Source: Vagococcus luciliae
GTDB lineage: Bacteria; Bacillota; Bacilli; Lactobacillales; Vagococcaceae
Length of the DNA stretch: 64,000 bases
Reading direction: 5' to 3'
Assembly (NCBI RefSeq): GCF_024637875.1
Contig: NZ_CP102451.1
Span: 1,801,001 to 1,865,000, forward strand
In this document: positions 55,939-64,000 of the stretch, piece after piece
How the letters are laid out: the number at the start of each line of letters is the position of its first letter
Numbering within the stretch: the stretch's first letter is position 1
Made by a program: the position numbers and the translations under genes
The notes under the pieces: generated by a model
Told to the model about the DNA's origin: nothing
Databases searched by the model: none
What the model saw: only the letters and a program-made list of their open reading frames with translations

Positions 55939-56196
55939 TTTCTTTATAAAGAGATTAATTCCTAATAATCCACCAAAAGGCATGAAAATAATGACATTGT
56001 TAATGATTTCTGATAAATCTGTTCTTTGGTTAACTATGGCTGATTCTTTAAAAGGAATCAAGTTAATACTTCGTGACTGATTATTAAATTGAACAATCAA
56101 GTCATCAAATGATAACGAAAACTTAAATAATAATATCCAAATTAAACTAACAATATATCCTATAAATAAAACTTTTTCCTTTTTACTATCTCTCAT
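55828..56196 (-). pseudogene. Truncated VanZ-like protein gene
   Basis: 122 aa from ATG at 56196 (AGGAGTGG upstream). The N-terminal helix and the VanZ pattern NLIPFKES...SEIINNVIIFMPFGGLLGINLF are clear, but after FIKKLFIES the normal later helices are replaced by a basic unrelated tail (KYKHKNEYRHSKNRYYKVKHSF). The tail overlaps the opposite-strand membrane frame, so a deletion probably fused two sequences. VanZ relatives are linked to glycopeptide resistance; this copy is probably inactive. Confidence 0.6.
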
Positions 56197-56293
56197 ATTT
56201 CCACTCCTAATCATCTATCTAAACTTATTATAAAGGTTGTTAATAGAAAGTGAATCATTCCAAAGTCTTAATTAATGTTAACTGATAAACATG

Positions 56294-56320
56294 AAAAAAG
56301 ACCTTCACGAAGAAGGCCTT
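56294..56320 (-). terminator. Terminator of the ribose operon
   Basis: AAGGCCTTC / GAAGGTCTT stem with T6 on the minus strand, just past rbsU. Confidence 0.75.
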
Positions 56321-56328
56321 AAAACTAA

Positions 56329-57207
56329 TTATACAATAACTGTTAATGTTGCCGCTAATAAAATGAGGATAAGCCCAACAATTGTTATTTTCATCTCTTT
56401 TGATGTTTTCTTTTGTCCTAAGAACCAAATACCTGTTAAAGTCGCTAATACAACAGATGTTTGGGATAATATGAATCCTGTTGCTAATCCATTCATATTA
56501 GGCTGAGCTGATATTAAATATGTTAAAGCTGCAAAAGCAAAGAAAAATCCTGAAATAATTTGTTTATAAGATACTACCTGAGTCAATGCATTTTCTTTTT
56601 CTTTTATAGCTACCATAATACTATAAAGAATAGCGACAAGGACCATACCTATAGCTTGAGGTAAGAAAGCATTCATTCCTGTGATACTTGTTTCTTGTGG
56701 TGCTGCTGAGTATAACCAATAACCAATTTCACCAACTGCTAAAATAATCACAGCTTTCTTAATGTTATTAGAATTAGCACTGTCTTTTTTTTCAGACCAC
56801 ACTGTAAACCTTGCACCAATGATAATTAATACAAGAGCTAAAGCACCTATCAATTTATCCGTTATTGTTGGCCAGTTTCCTAAATGGACCACTCCCCATA
56901 AAGAAGCGACAATTAATTGAAATGCTGTTGTGATAGGCATAGCTCTTGATGAACCAACTAATTCAAATGACTTAAATGTTAAAATTTGTGCACTTGCCCA
57001 ACCAATACCTGATACGATACCTAATGTCAAATCCATGCCAGTTGGCAGTGTTAAATCATTAGCAAAAAATAAAATGATGGCAAAAATTAATGTTCCAAGT
57101 GTTGACCCAACAATTTGATTAACTGGTTTGCCACCAATTTTTGAGGCAATAGTTGGGTATAATCCCCAACCTAGTAATGGTCCTAACCCTATTAGTAAAG
57201 CTGTCAT
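56329..57207 (-). CDS. rbsU: Ribose uptake protein RbsU (GRP/DMT family)
   Basis: 292 aa with about ten membrane helices. Family start LLIGLGPLLGWGLYPTIASKIGGKP and paired DMT repeats. Imports ribose (non-phosphorylating), later phosphorylated by RbsK. Last gene of rbsK-rbsD-rbsU; glucose-uptake GlcU is the main alternative, but the operon supports ribose. Confidence 0.9.
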   Translation of the reverse strand: MTALLIGLGPLLGWGLYPTIASKIGGKPVNQIVGSTLGTLIFAIILFFANDLTLPTGMDLTLGIVSGIGWASAQILTFKSFELVGSSRAMPITTAFQLIVASLWGVVHLGNWPTITDKLIGALALVLIIIGARFTVWSEKKDSANSNNIKKAVIILAVGEIGYWLYSAAPQETSITGMNAFLPQAIGMVLVAILYSIMVAIKEKENALTQVVSYKQIISGFFFAFAALTYLISAQPNMNGLATGFILSQTSVVLATLTGIWFLGQKKTSKEMKITIVGLILILLAATLTVIV

Positions 57208-57238
57208 ATTTACAAAATCCTCCTGATAAAATTTCTAA

Positions 57239-57634
57239 TTAAAATGTTACGCCACTTTCAAGTAAGATATTCGCATAAGGTGTCATTTCACCAGTTCGAA
57301 TAAACGCATGTGTCTCGTTCAATTTTTGTTTCATGTTACTATGTGGGATAAATTCAATCGGCGTATCAGTAAAACGTTCTTCAATACGTTTTAAAATAGC
57401 TGGATTAGCCTCTTTTATCTCCTCTGCCAAATAAATCTTTTGAACTTCCAATTCTTCTAATACATTATCCAAAACGTCAAGAAAACTAGGGATGCCATTT
57501 GTAACGGCTAAATCAATCTTTTCTGTTCCAAATGGGACTGGCATACCAGCATCTCCAATACTTAATAAATCGAAATGACCCATTTTCGAAATAACTCTTG
57601 ATATATCACTATTAATAACCGCTGACTTTTTCAT
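57239..57634 (-). CDS. rbsD: D-ribose pyranase
   Basis: 131 aa. Interconverts the pyranose and furanose forms of ribose before RbsK. Typical [34 protein letters not shown] (start quoted in part: [19 protein letters not shown]), with the active His in GHFD. Starts one base before the rbsK stop ends. Confidence 0.95.
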   Translation of the reverse strand: MKKSAVINSDISRVISKMGHFDLLSIGDAGMPVPFGTEKIDLAVTNGIPSFLDVLDNVLEELEVQKIYLAEEIKEANPAILKRIEERFTDTPIEFIPHSNMKQKLNETHAFIRTGEMTPYANILLESGVTF

Positions 57635-58548
57635 TATTTTATCTCCTTTATTTCATTTTCAAAAGGTATTGATGGCTGTGCTCCATAGCGTTGCACGGTT
57701 AGGGATGATGCTTTATTTCCATAATCAATTGCTTCTTCGATATTAGAAAAATCTTTTTCTAATCGACTAGCAAATGCTCCTATAAAAGTATCCCCTGCTG
57801 CTGTTGTATCAACTGCTTTTACCTTATAAGCTGACACAAAACCTGATTGATCGCCAAAATTATAGTAGGCACCACGACTTCCTAACGTGATAATTACTAA
57901 CTCAACACCTAGTTCTTGTAATTTTTTTGCAGCTAATTCAATTGATTGGTCATCATCTAAAGAGATTCCAGTAATTAATTCTGTTTCTGTTTCATTTGGA
58001 ACAATGATATCTGTCAACTTAAGAAGTTCATCAGAAATATGTTTGACTGCTGGTGCTGGATTTAAAATCGTTTTAACTCCTGCTTCTTTTGCCAGTTGAA
58101 AAGCTCTGAGCGTCCCGCTGATAGCACTTTCAAACTGTGCAATTAAAAAATCGCTGCTCTCAATTACTTGTTTGTAATCTTCCACTAAATTTTCAGTAAC
58201 ATGATTATTTGCACCTGCATAAATCATAATACTATTTTCTCCAGATTCGTCAACCGTTATAAATGCTTGACCTGTTGATTCATTATCAATTGTTTTAATA
58301 CCTGATACATTTATTTCCTCACCTTCAAGCAATTCAAACATGACTTTGCCTGCTGCATCATTACCAATAGCACCAATAAAACTAGTGTTAGCTCCAGATC
58401 GTTTACTGGCTACTCCTTGATTGGCTCCTTTACCACCACCTGCAGTAAAATGTTCAATCGCATGAATGGTTTCACCAGGTTTAGGCATTTCTTTAACTCT
58501 TAACGTTGTATCTAGATTAATACTTCCAATAACAGTAACATGATTCAT
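57634..58548 (-). CDS. rbsK: Ribokinase
   Basis: 304 aa PfkB family. GGKGANQG (about 37-44) binds ribose; [13 protein letters not shown] (about 248-260) carries the catalytic Asp. Makes ribose-5-phosphate with ATP. Located after rbsR behind two LacI-type palindromes. Confidence 0.96.
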   Translation of the reverse strand: MNHVTVIGSINLDTTLRVKEMPKPGETIHAIEHFTAGGGKGANQGVASKRSGANTSFIGAIGNDAAGKVMFELLEGEEINVSGIKTIDNESTGQAFITVDESGENSIMIYAGANNHVTENLVEDYKQVIESSDFLIAQFESAISGTLRAFQLAKEAGVKTILNPAPAVKHISDELLKLTDIIVPNETETELITGISLDDDQSIELAAKKLQELGVELVIITLGSRGAYYNFGDQSGFVSAYKVKAVDTTAAGDTFIGAFASRLEKDFSNIEEAIDYGNKASSLTVQRYGAQPSIPFENEIKEIK

Positions 58549-58573
58549 TATACGTTCCTCCTATTTTTTCTTA

Positions 58574-58645
58574 TTAAAACGTTTTAGTAAAACGTTTTAA
58601 TTTTACCTTCGAAAAAAATATAGCACACTTTGAAACAGTTTTCAA
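58574..58645 (-). promoter_or_regulatory. rbsK promoter with tandem RbsR operators
   Basis: Two palindromes TTAAAACGTTTTA (58574-58586) and TAAAACGTTTTAA (58588-58600), 13-14 bp apart. On the minus strand -35 TTGAAA (58645-58640), 17 nt, -10 TATATT (58622-58617) puts the start just before them, so bound RbsR would block elongation. Cre resemblance of the palindromes allows CcpA as well. Confidence 0.6.
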
Positions 58646-58653
58646 GTGTGTGC
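58612..58653 (-). terminator. Terminator at the end of rbsR
   Basis: TAGCACACTTGAAAA / TTTCAAAGTGTGCTA stem with TTTTTTT tail on the minus strand, overlapping the rbsR stop and the rbsK promoter. Confidence 0.75.
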
Positions 58654-59634
58654 TACCGATAATCTTTGAATTAATTGAACGGGTAAAACTATTTCAGTCT
58701 CATCCATTTCAGGATGCTCTATGCGTTGAATTAATGTGTTAGCTGTCTTTTGACCGAGTTCAAAAATAGGCTGTGATACAGTTGTCAATGGCGGATAAAT
58801 GTATGAACTCATTTCTATATCATCGTAACCTACTACGCTGTAATCTTCTGGTATTTTTTTGCCACAATCACTTAACCCTGCATAGACACCAAAGGCTATT
58901 TCGTCATTTGCCGCAAAAATAGCCGTTGCCTCCGTGAGTAAAATATCTGATACTCGTTTTTTTCCACTTGATTTTGTTAAATCCGTCGCAAAATAAATAA
59001 CATCGCCCAAAAAATTAGCTGAAAATCCTTCTAATCGTTTTAAAATATTTTGGCTAGATGATTCTGGAAATAGTACAGCAACAATATGGTGCTCCAAATT
59101 ATTTAAAAGATTAGCTACCAATTTCCCACCTAAATAATCATCTGTCTTTATAGAGTCTTTTATCTGACTCGTTGATTGCCTATCTAGCTCAATAACTGGG
59201 ATATTCTTTAAAGCTTCTTGTTTAACTAGTTCACCCATAGATACCCCAGAACTTGCGACAATTAGACCATCTACTCCTCGGTGATTTAACGCTTCCAATG
59301 CTTTAATGCCCTTCTCATCATCTGTATCAACATTACATAGAATACTCATAAAATCAGATTTAAATAACACCTCTTCTATTCCTTTTACTAAAGTAGCGAA
59401 AAAAGGATTGGTGATATCTGGTACAATAATTCCAATTGTCTGGCTTTTTTTCATCACCATTCGTCTAGCAAAGTAATCTGGAGCATACCCCAGATCATCT
59501 CTTGCTTTAAAAACTTTTTTCACCGTATCAGGATGAAATTGACGATACTTTCCATTTAAAATTTGAGACACTGTCGTGATGGATACTCCTGATTGTTTTG
59601 CTACATCTTTTATTGTAATCTTCTTTTTGGTCAT
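58642..59634 (-). CDS. rbsR: Ribose operon repressor RbsR (LacI family)
   Basis: 330 aa. LacI HTH at residues 4-50 (ITIKDVAKQSGVSITTVSQILNGK) followed by a sugar-binding-type domain. Lies just upstream of rbsKDU in the same direction and presumably represses it through the tandem palindromes. ATG at 59634. Confidence 0.92.
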   Translation of the reverse strand: MTKKKITIKDVAKQSGVSITTVSQILNGKYRQFHPDTVKKVFKARDDLGYAPDYFARRMVMKKSQTIGIIVPDITNPFFATLVKGIEEVLFKSDFMSILCNVDTDDEKGIKALEALNHRGVDGLIVASSGVSMGELVKQEALKNIPVIELDRQSTSQIKDSIKTDDYLGGKLVANLLNNLEHHIVAVLFPESSSQNILKRLEGFSANFLGDVIYFATDLTKSSGKKRVSDILLTEATAIFAANDEIAFGVYAGLSDCGKKIPEDYSVVGYDDIEMSSYIYPPLTTVSQPIFELGQKTANTLIQRIEHPEMDETEIVLPVQLIQRLSVAHT

Positions 59635-59735
59635 GCTATTCTTCCTTTATCTTTAAGCTAATTAATCAATATAATTGTTATTATACCTTAAAATATGATA
59701 CCCTTTATAGTATATAAATTTAAGGAGATTTTTTA

Positions 59736-59933
59736 ATGGGATGTCATTGTAAAAAAAGTTTGCCATCAAAAATATTAATTGCTACTTCACTAATCATTAT
59801 GACATTATTTAATGATACGTCATACAGTCAAATGGCTTTTAAAATCGGTGGTATGATCCAAATCATTGGTATCATATGGTTTCTTATTGTGTATATTTTA
59901 AATAGAACAACTACATGTAAAGTTAAACAGTAG
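59736..59933 (+). CDS. Small membrane protein (65 aa)
   Basis: 65 aa, MGCHCKKSLPSKILIATSLI..., with two hydrophobic segments (about 13-27 and 38-57) and a basic C-terminus. ATG behind TTAAGGAG and a tight terminator downstream show a real single gene. Its CxC near the start is notable but unexplained. Function unknown. Confidence 0.7.
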   Translation: MGCHCKKSLPSKILIATSLIIMTLFNDTSYSQMAFKIGGMIQIIGIIWFLIVYILNRTTTCKVKQ

Positions 59934-59939
59934 ATAGTA

Positions 59940-59968
59940 GCATTTACTCATTAGTAAATGCTTTTTTT
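59940..59968 (+). terminator. Terminator of the 65-aa membrane protein gene
   Basis: Perfect GCATTTACT / AGTAAATGC stem with T7. Confidence 0.9.
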
Positions 59969-59974
59969 GTCAAA

Positions 59975-60547
59975 TTATTTTTTAGGATAACTCATGTTAA
60001 TGTATTCTTCATACGTCATCCCGTATTTTACAATCTCCACTAAAGGTTCTTCTTTAAAATTAAAATAATAATCTTTGCCCCAAGGTTTCATTCCAATTTT
60101 TTTGCATAACTTTCCCTGAGCTAATATTATCCTTATGATTTGTAGCATAAACAACTTTTAACTTCAAATCTTCAAAGGCTAGTTGCATCATACTTTGAGC
60201 AACTTCAGGCATAATACCTTTTCCCCAATACTCTTTTGACAATGCATAGCCTAGTGTAGCTGAATCTTTATTTATCGTTAGCTAATCAATTGTTCCTATT
60301 AATTTTTTTGTTTGTTTTAATTCTATTCCCCATTTAGTTAGTCTCTCAGGAATAAAACTATTAGCAATGACTTCCCTTGTCTCTTCTTTTGACTTATGCG
60401 TTGTAAACCTTGTATATTTTGTCACGGATTCATCTGAACGATAATCATACATATCCTCTATATCTAATAGTGTAATTTTTCTTAATAGACATCTTTTAGT
60501 TTCCATTATAGTGTGTTCAATTAAAATTAAATTTTGTGATTTTTCCA
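59975..60547 (-). pseudogene. GNAT acetyltransferase pseudogene
   Basis: From ATG at 60547 (GGGAGTG upstream), a RimJ/RimL-type GNAT reads ETKRCLLRKITLLDIEDMYDYRSDESVTKY... to LIGTID, then an in-frame TAG (about 60282). The frame resumes LTINKDSATLGYALSKEYWGKGIMPEVAQ, then at an A7 run (about 60100) shifts by one base; the other frame completes KIGMKPWGKDYYFNFKEEP...YINMSYPKK to TAA at 59975. So one nonsense and one frameshift mutation, both needed to lose ~half of the protein. Confidence 0.85.
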
Positions 60548-60638
60548 TATACTTCACTCCCATCACACTTTTAGCAAGATTGGTCAAATTTTTTCATTTA
60601 CCTATGATACATTTTTACTAGAAAAGGAGGTCATATTA

Positions 60639-60940
60639 ATGACTTACTCCCACTACATCAAACGAGCGATTTCCTATATTCAACAACACTTAAATAAAGA
60701 CTTAACACTTACTATAATTTCTGACTACATTGGGTACTCAAGTTATCATTTTTATCGGTTATTTAAAAAAAGAAACAAGGCTATCTCTGTATGACTATAT
60801 CCAACAACAACGTTTAATACAAGCTTCTATGCTCTTAAAATATACCAATCTACCTATCAATCATATTTTTCCTATAACAACTTTTTCACTTCATGAATAA
60901 CTTGATTAGTTTTTCTCGTAGATTATTTCATGGATTATAA
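60639..60940 (+). pseudogene. AraC-type regulator pseudogene
   Basis: ATG at 60639 behind AAAAGGAGG reads MTYSHYIKRAISYIQQHLNKDLT...YIGYSSYHFYRLFKK, the first AraC HTH, then shifts at an A7 run and stops at 60794. Other frames continue TRLSLYDYIQQQRLIQASMLLKYTNLPIN (part) and FMNNLISFSRRLFHGL to TAA at 60940. At least two frameshifts. Lies head-to-head with the broken GNAT gene. Confidence 0.8.
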
Positions 60941-61031
60941 TTTCCTTTAGCTACTTAATATAAATATATCATATTTTATAAATAGTAAGTATTTTTTACA
61001 GAGGCTGTATATACGGAGGTTCAGTTAAATA

Positions 61032-61069
61032 AAAATTGTGAGGTGATTTTGATCACCTCACAATTTTTA
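61032..61069. terminator. Terminator after threonine aldolase gene
   Basis: Near-perfect 16-17 bp inverted repeat AAAAATTGTGAGGTGA / TCACCTCACAATTTTT; works on both strands. Confidence 0.9.
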
Positions 61070-61070
61070 T

Positions 61071-62096
61071 TTATAAGTAACTTATTAACTCATCTACATT
61101 TTTTTCTAATGTGCCCCAACTTGTTGCAAATCTAACAACCATACGATCATTATCATATTTTTCCCATATTGCAAAAGACACATGCTGTTTTAATTTGTCT
61201 ACTTGATCATTTGTCATAATAATAAATTGTTGATTCGTAGGAGAATCAAAAAATAACTCGTAACCTCTGTCTAAAAAAGCCTGCTTTATTTTTAAAGACA
61301 TAGCAACGGCATGTTGACTAATATCAAAATATAAATTATTTGTAAATAGCTCCAAAAACTGAACCCCTAATAATCGTCCTTTTGCAAGCAGTGCACCATG
61401 TTGTTTTACAGTAGAAATAAAGTGTTTTGGTTCATTATTTTTAGTAAACACAACTGCTTCGCCACATAACGCACCAATTTTTGTTCCACCGATATAAAAC
61501 ACATCCGAGAATCGAGCGATATCTTGAATTGTTACCTCTGATTTTTCACTAACCAAACCATATCCTAGTCGTGCCCCATCAATAAATAATGGCAACTGAT
61601 TGTCATGGCAAACTCTTGATAAATCTTCTAACTCTTCATATGTATAAAGAGTCCCATATTCTGTTGGAAAAGAAATATAGACCATACCAGGTAAAACCAT
61701 ATGTTCTTTAGTCTCATCTGCATTAAAGACTTCTAGATACTCTTTAACAGAATGAGCAGATATCTTTCCATTTACTGATGGTAACGTCAATACCTTATGA
61801 CCACTATATTCAATGGCACCAGCTTCTCTTACATTAATATGACCAGTCTCAGGTGCTAAAACACCTTCAAACTTATTCAACAATGCATCAATCACTATTT
61901 GATTTGTTTGTGTTCCACCTACTAAAAAACGAACGGAGGCATCTTGACACTCTATCACTTCTTTTATATTTTCGATTGCTTGTTTTGTGAAGGAATCAGA
62001 GCCATAACCATGTTCCTGTTCCATATTTGTTTCTATTAAACGTTGTAATACTTTTTCATGAGCTCCCTCAAGATAATCATTCGCAAATGATATCAT
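61071..62096 (-). CDS. ltaE: Low-specificity L-threonine aldolase
   Basis: 341 aa PLP enzyme; cleaves threonine to glycine and acetaldehyde. PLP lysine in IGGTKIGALCGE (about residue 204), PLP-contact Asp in FIDGARLGYG, substrate Arg in VVRFATSW. Single gene with strong terminator; ATG at 62096. Confidence 0.93.
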   Translation of the reverse strand: MISFANDYLEGAHEKVLQRLIETNMEQEHGYGSDSFTKQAIENIKEVIECQDASVRFLVGGTQTNQIVIDALLNKFEGVLAPETGHINVREAGAIEYSGHKVLTLPSVNGKISAHSVKEYLEVFNADETKEHMVLPGMVYISFPTEYGTLYTYEELEDLSRVCHDNQLPLFIDGARLGYGLVSEKSEVTIQDIARFSDVFYIGGTKIGALCGEAVVFTKNNEPKHFISTVKQHGALLAKGRLLGVQFLELFTNNLYFDISQHAVAMSLKIKQAFLDRGYELFFDSPTNQQFIIMTNDQVDKLKQHVSFAIWEKYDNDRMVVRFATSWGTLEKNVDELISYL

Positions 62097-62489
62097 CCAA
62101 ATACCTCCAGTCGTTTTTTATCAAACTTTTTTATTTTTATATTTAATAATATACGGTTTTTTTATCTATTTTTTATCAAAATAATTATTTTCTTATTTTT
62201 TTATTTTAAAAAAACAAACATAAAAAAATTCTGATAAATATTAATAGTATATTAAGTTATTTAACACATTAAGTCAAATAATTTTCTAAAACAATACTAA
62301 AAAAAGGATGATAAATATTAGATATAGATACATTATACTATCTTTTTTTATAAAAAATTGTTTTTTGTTGATTTTAAACAACTTTTTTGTATTTACAACG
62401 CCAACAATATGTGGTAAACAAATATATAGTTCATTATATGTTTATTATTATGTTATATAATATAATGACATAAAAAAGGAGAATTGAAA
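62097..62489. other. AT-rich divergent intergenic region
   Basis: 393 bp, extremely AT-rich, separating ltaE from the ECF S-component gene. Likely holds both promoters (for + strand, TATAAT-like sequence near 62455-62462). I see no recognised riboswitch fold, gene or repeat array. Confidence 0.5.
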
Positions 62490-63062
62490 ATGATTAACAC
62501 ACGACGTTCAACAAAACAAATAGCCTACTTAGCAACAGCAATTGCTACAAATACGGTATTAGGTTCTATTATCACTTTTTCTGGGGTTCCTTTTTTATTT
62601 CTAGATTCCATTGGAACAATTTTTATTTCATCACATTTCAAATTAAAATACGGTCTACTCACAGCTATTGGCACTCATTGTTTATTATCTGTCATCCATG
62701 GACCACTTGCCTTACCTTTTATGTTAGTTAGCTTATCCATTGCAATCGTTTCACACTTTTTCAAATCATTTATTCATTCTTATAAAAAAGCTATCCTAGC
62801 CGGAATTACCATCGCTATTGTGGGTGCTTTTTTTAGCACGCCTATTCGAATTCTTTTGTATGGTGGATTTAAAGGAATGCAAAAATCTGTTAGTGATTTA
62901 TTTTTTATCATGTTTAATCACTCAGGTTTTACTTATTTTTCATCTGTGTACTTTAGTACTTTTATTGATTTAGTTGGTGATAAAGTCATTTCATGTTTAC
63001 TCATTACATATTTAGTCAACCTAGCTCCGTTAAAAAAATATATAAGAAAAATTAACTGGTGA
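62490..63062 (+). CDS. ECF transporter S component (CD3073-like)
   Basis: 190 aa with 5-6 membrane helices; IAYLATAIATNTVLGSIITF and FLDSIGTIFIS resemble the putative ECF substrate-specificity subunits annotated as CD3073 family. Would pair with a shared EcfAAT module elsewhere; the vitamin or other substrate is unknown. ATG at 62490 behind AAAAAGGAG; TTG at 62484 is less likely. Confidence 0.75.
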   Translation: MINTRRSTKQIAYLATAIATNTVLGSIITFSGVPFLFLDSIGTIFISSHFKLKYGLLTAIGTHCLLSVIHGPLALPFMLVSLSIAIVSHFFKSFIHSYKKAILAGITIAIVGAFFSTPIRILLYGGFKGMQKSVSDLFFIMFNHSGFTYFSSVYFSTFIDLVGDKVISCLLITYLVNLAPLKKYIRKINW

Positions 63063-63075
63063 GGTGAAGAGTTAT

Positions 63076-64000
63076 ATGTCTAGTCAGGAAAGAATCTTAA
63101 TAATTTTTATTCGACTCCTACAAGGAAATAGGCTATCTAAAGCTGATTTAATGGCAGAATTTCAAAAAAATGGTAGCACTATTCAACGAGATATGGCAAT
63201 CATAGATGAGCTGTTACATAAAATAAATGCCAGTTTACCAGCATCGAAATTTTCACCTTTTAGACAAATTGGAGAATTAGATCGCAAAAAACGTGGCTTC
63301 TATCAACTAACTGCTTTTAAAGAGAACTCTTATATGACTGATCAAGAACTGTTTATGATTTTTAAAGTATTATTTGCTAGCCGGGGTTTTCACGAAAATG
63401 ACTTAAAAACGATCTACTATAAATTATTTGATAACGTTGAAAATAAGCACACCATGGATAAATTATTGGCTAATGAACGATTTTATTATGAAGGCGTTCC
63501 AGAATCAACTATTTATCCATCCCTAACCTTATTATTAAAAGCCATGTTAAATCAACAAAAAGTCGAATTTTCTTATACTAAAAATGGTGAAACAAAAATT
63601 TTCACACGAGTGCCTCTAGATATTTACTTTTCTGATCTTTATTTTTTCATGGTTTCTGCTAAACATACCGCCAAAGATGATACTGATTTTGAAGCATTAA
63701 ATAAATTTCGTATTAATAATATGAAACAAATAAAAATTTTAAATGAACATCAACCAGTTGAATACACCAATCGATTTCAAGGAGGTATTTTAAGAAATCA
63801 AACAGCTCTTCCTTTTTTTGGTGATCCTATTACGTTAATTATCGACTTTTATTACGAACCTGCTTATGTTCTAGATAGATTCCCTCATTCTGTCATAAAA
63901 CAAGTCAATAAAGATGGGAGTCTCCGCATTGAAATCCCTGCTAATAATGGCTATGGTGTAAAAATGTGGTTATTAGAACAAGGTGCTCATGTTAAAGTAA
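63076..64000 (+). CDS. WYL-domain transcriptional regulator (partial, runs off window)
   Basis: At least 308 codons; the gene leaves the window. N-terminal winged HTH (QERILIIFIRLLQGNRLSKADLMAEFQ...STIQRDMAIIDELL), a middle region, then a WYL-type domain (VEFSYTKNGETKIFTRVPLDIYFSDLYFFMVS). Such regulators often sense ligands or DNA damage products. ATG at 63076 with GAGGTG upstream, 13 nt after the ECF S gene, so it may control it. Confidence 0.85.
   Translation, partial: MSSQERILIIFIRLLQGNRLSKADLMAEFQKNGSTIQRDMAIIDELLHKINASLPASKFSPFRQIGELDRKKRGFYQLTAFKENSYMTDQELFMIFKVLFASRGFHENDLKTIYYKLFDNVENKHTMDKLLANERFYYEGVPESTIYPSLTLLLKAMLNQQKVEFSYTKNGETKIFTRVPLDIYFSDLYFFMVSAKHTAKDDTDFEALNKFRINNMKQIKILNEHQPVEYTNRFQGGILRNQTALPFFGDPITLIIDFYYEPAYVLDRFPHSVIKQVNKDGSLRIEIPANNGYGVKMWLLEQGAHVKV

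Overview
The window reads as a low-GC Gram-positive chromosome of the Enterococcaceae, most like Vagococcus or Enterococcus. This rests on gene order (rpmG-pbp, thyA-folA, comFA-comFC-hpf, secG-esterase-rnr-smpB, atpBEFHAGDC-DUF1146-murA-epuA-yidD), AT-rich third positions, strong AGGAGG ribosome sites, and the mix of fermentative sugar systems with a lactate-utilisation operon. The genus call is inference; no rRNA gene is present.

Bases 1-7.6 kb are a mobile element integrated beside the 3' end of rpmG. A tyrosine integrase and a lambda-like switch (repressor on +, Cro-like gene and AlpA/MerR-like gene on -, paired operators between them) sit at its right end. A leftward operon follows: small proteins, a DnaD-type replication initiator carrying an iteron-like origin, a DnaC-type helicase loader and uncharacterised helical proteins. 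It runs, past a terminator, directly into the start of a tail tape-measure gene at the window edge, with no terminase, portal or capsid genes between. That layout suits a phage satellite or a deleted or mosaic prophage. A small RNA gene candidate (promoter, dyad, terminator) lies on the opposite strand just upstream of the initiator region.

Bases 7.6-39.2 kb are core genome: ribosomal protein L33, a class B penicillin-binding protein, DHFR and thymidylate synthase, an ABC-F ATPase, the hibernation factor, ComFA/ComFC, tRNA-Tyr and tRNA-Gln, a branched-chain amino-acid ABC importer with a CodY-like box, MurA, the complete F1Fo ATP synthase, and the SmpB/RNase R/SecG cluster. Between smpB and atpB lies a three-hairpin RNA with its own promoter and terminator that I cannot assign to a known family.

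Bases 39.4-52.7 kb are metabolic: an amino-acid binding protein and permease lacking an ATPase, a divergent sucrose regulon (scrA / scrB-scrR), a lactate-utilisation operon (lutP-lutABC), an iron-dependent alcohol dehydrogenase, and the queuosine enzyme QueH.

Bases 53-64 kb are more variable: a secreted LysM protein built from a 594-bp duplication and 42-bp tandem repeats, a degraded locus with a truncated VanZ-like gene and a split membrane gene, a ribose operon (rbsR-rbsK-rbsD-rbsU), GNAT and AraC pseudogenes each showing a frameshift at a poly-A tract, threonine aldolase, an ECF-type S component, and the start of a WYL regulator.
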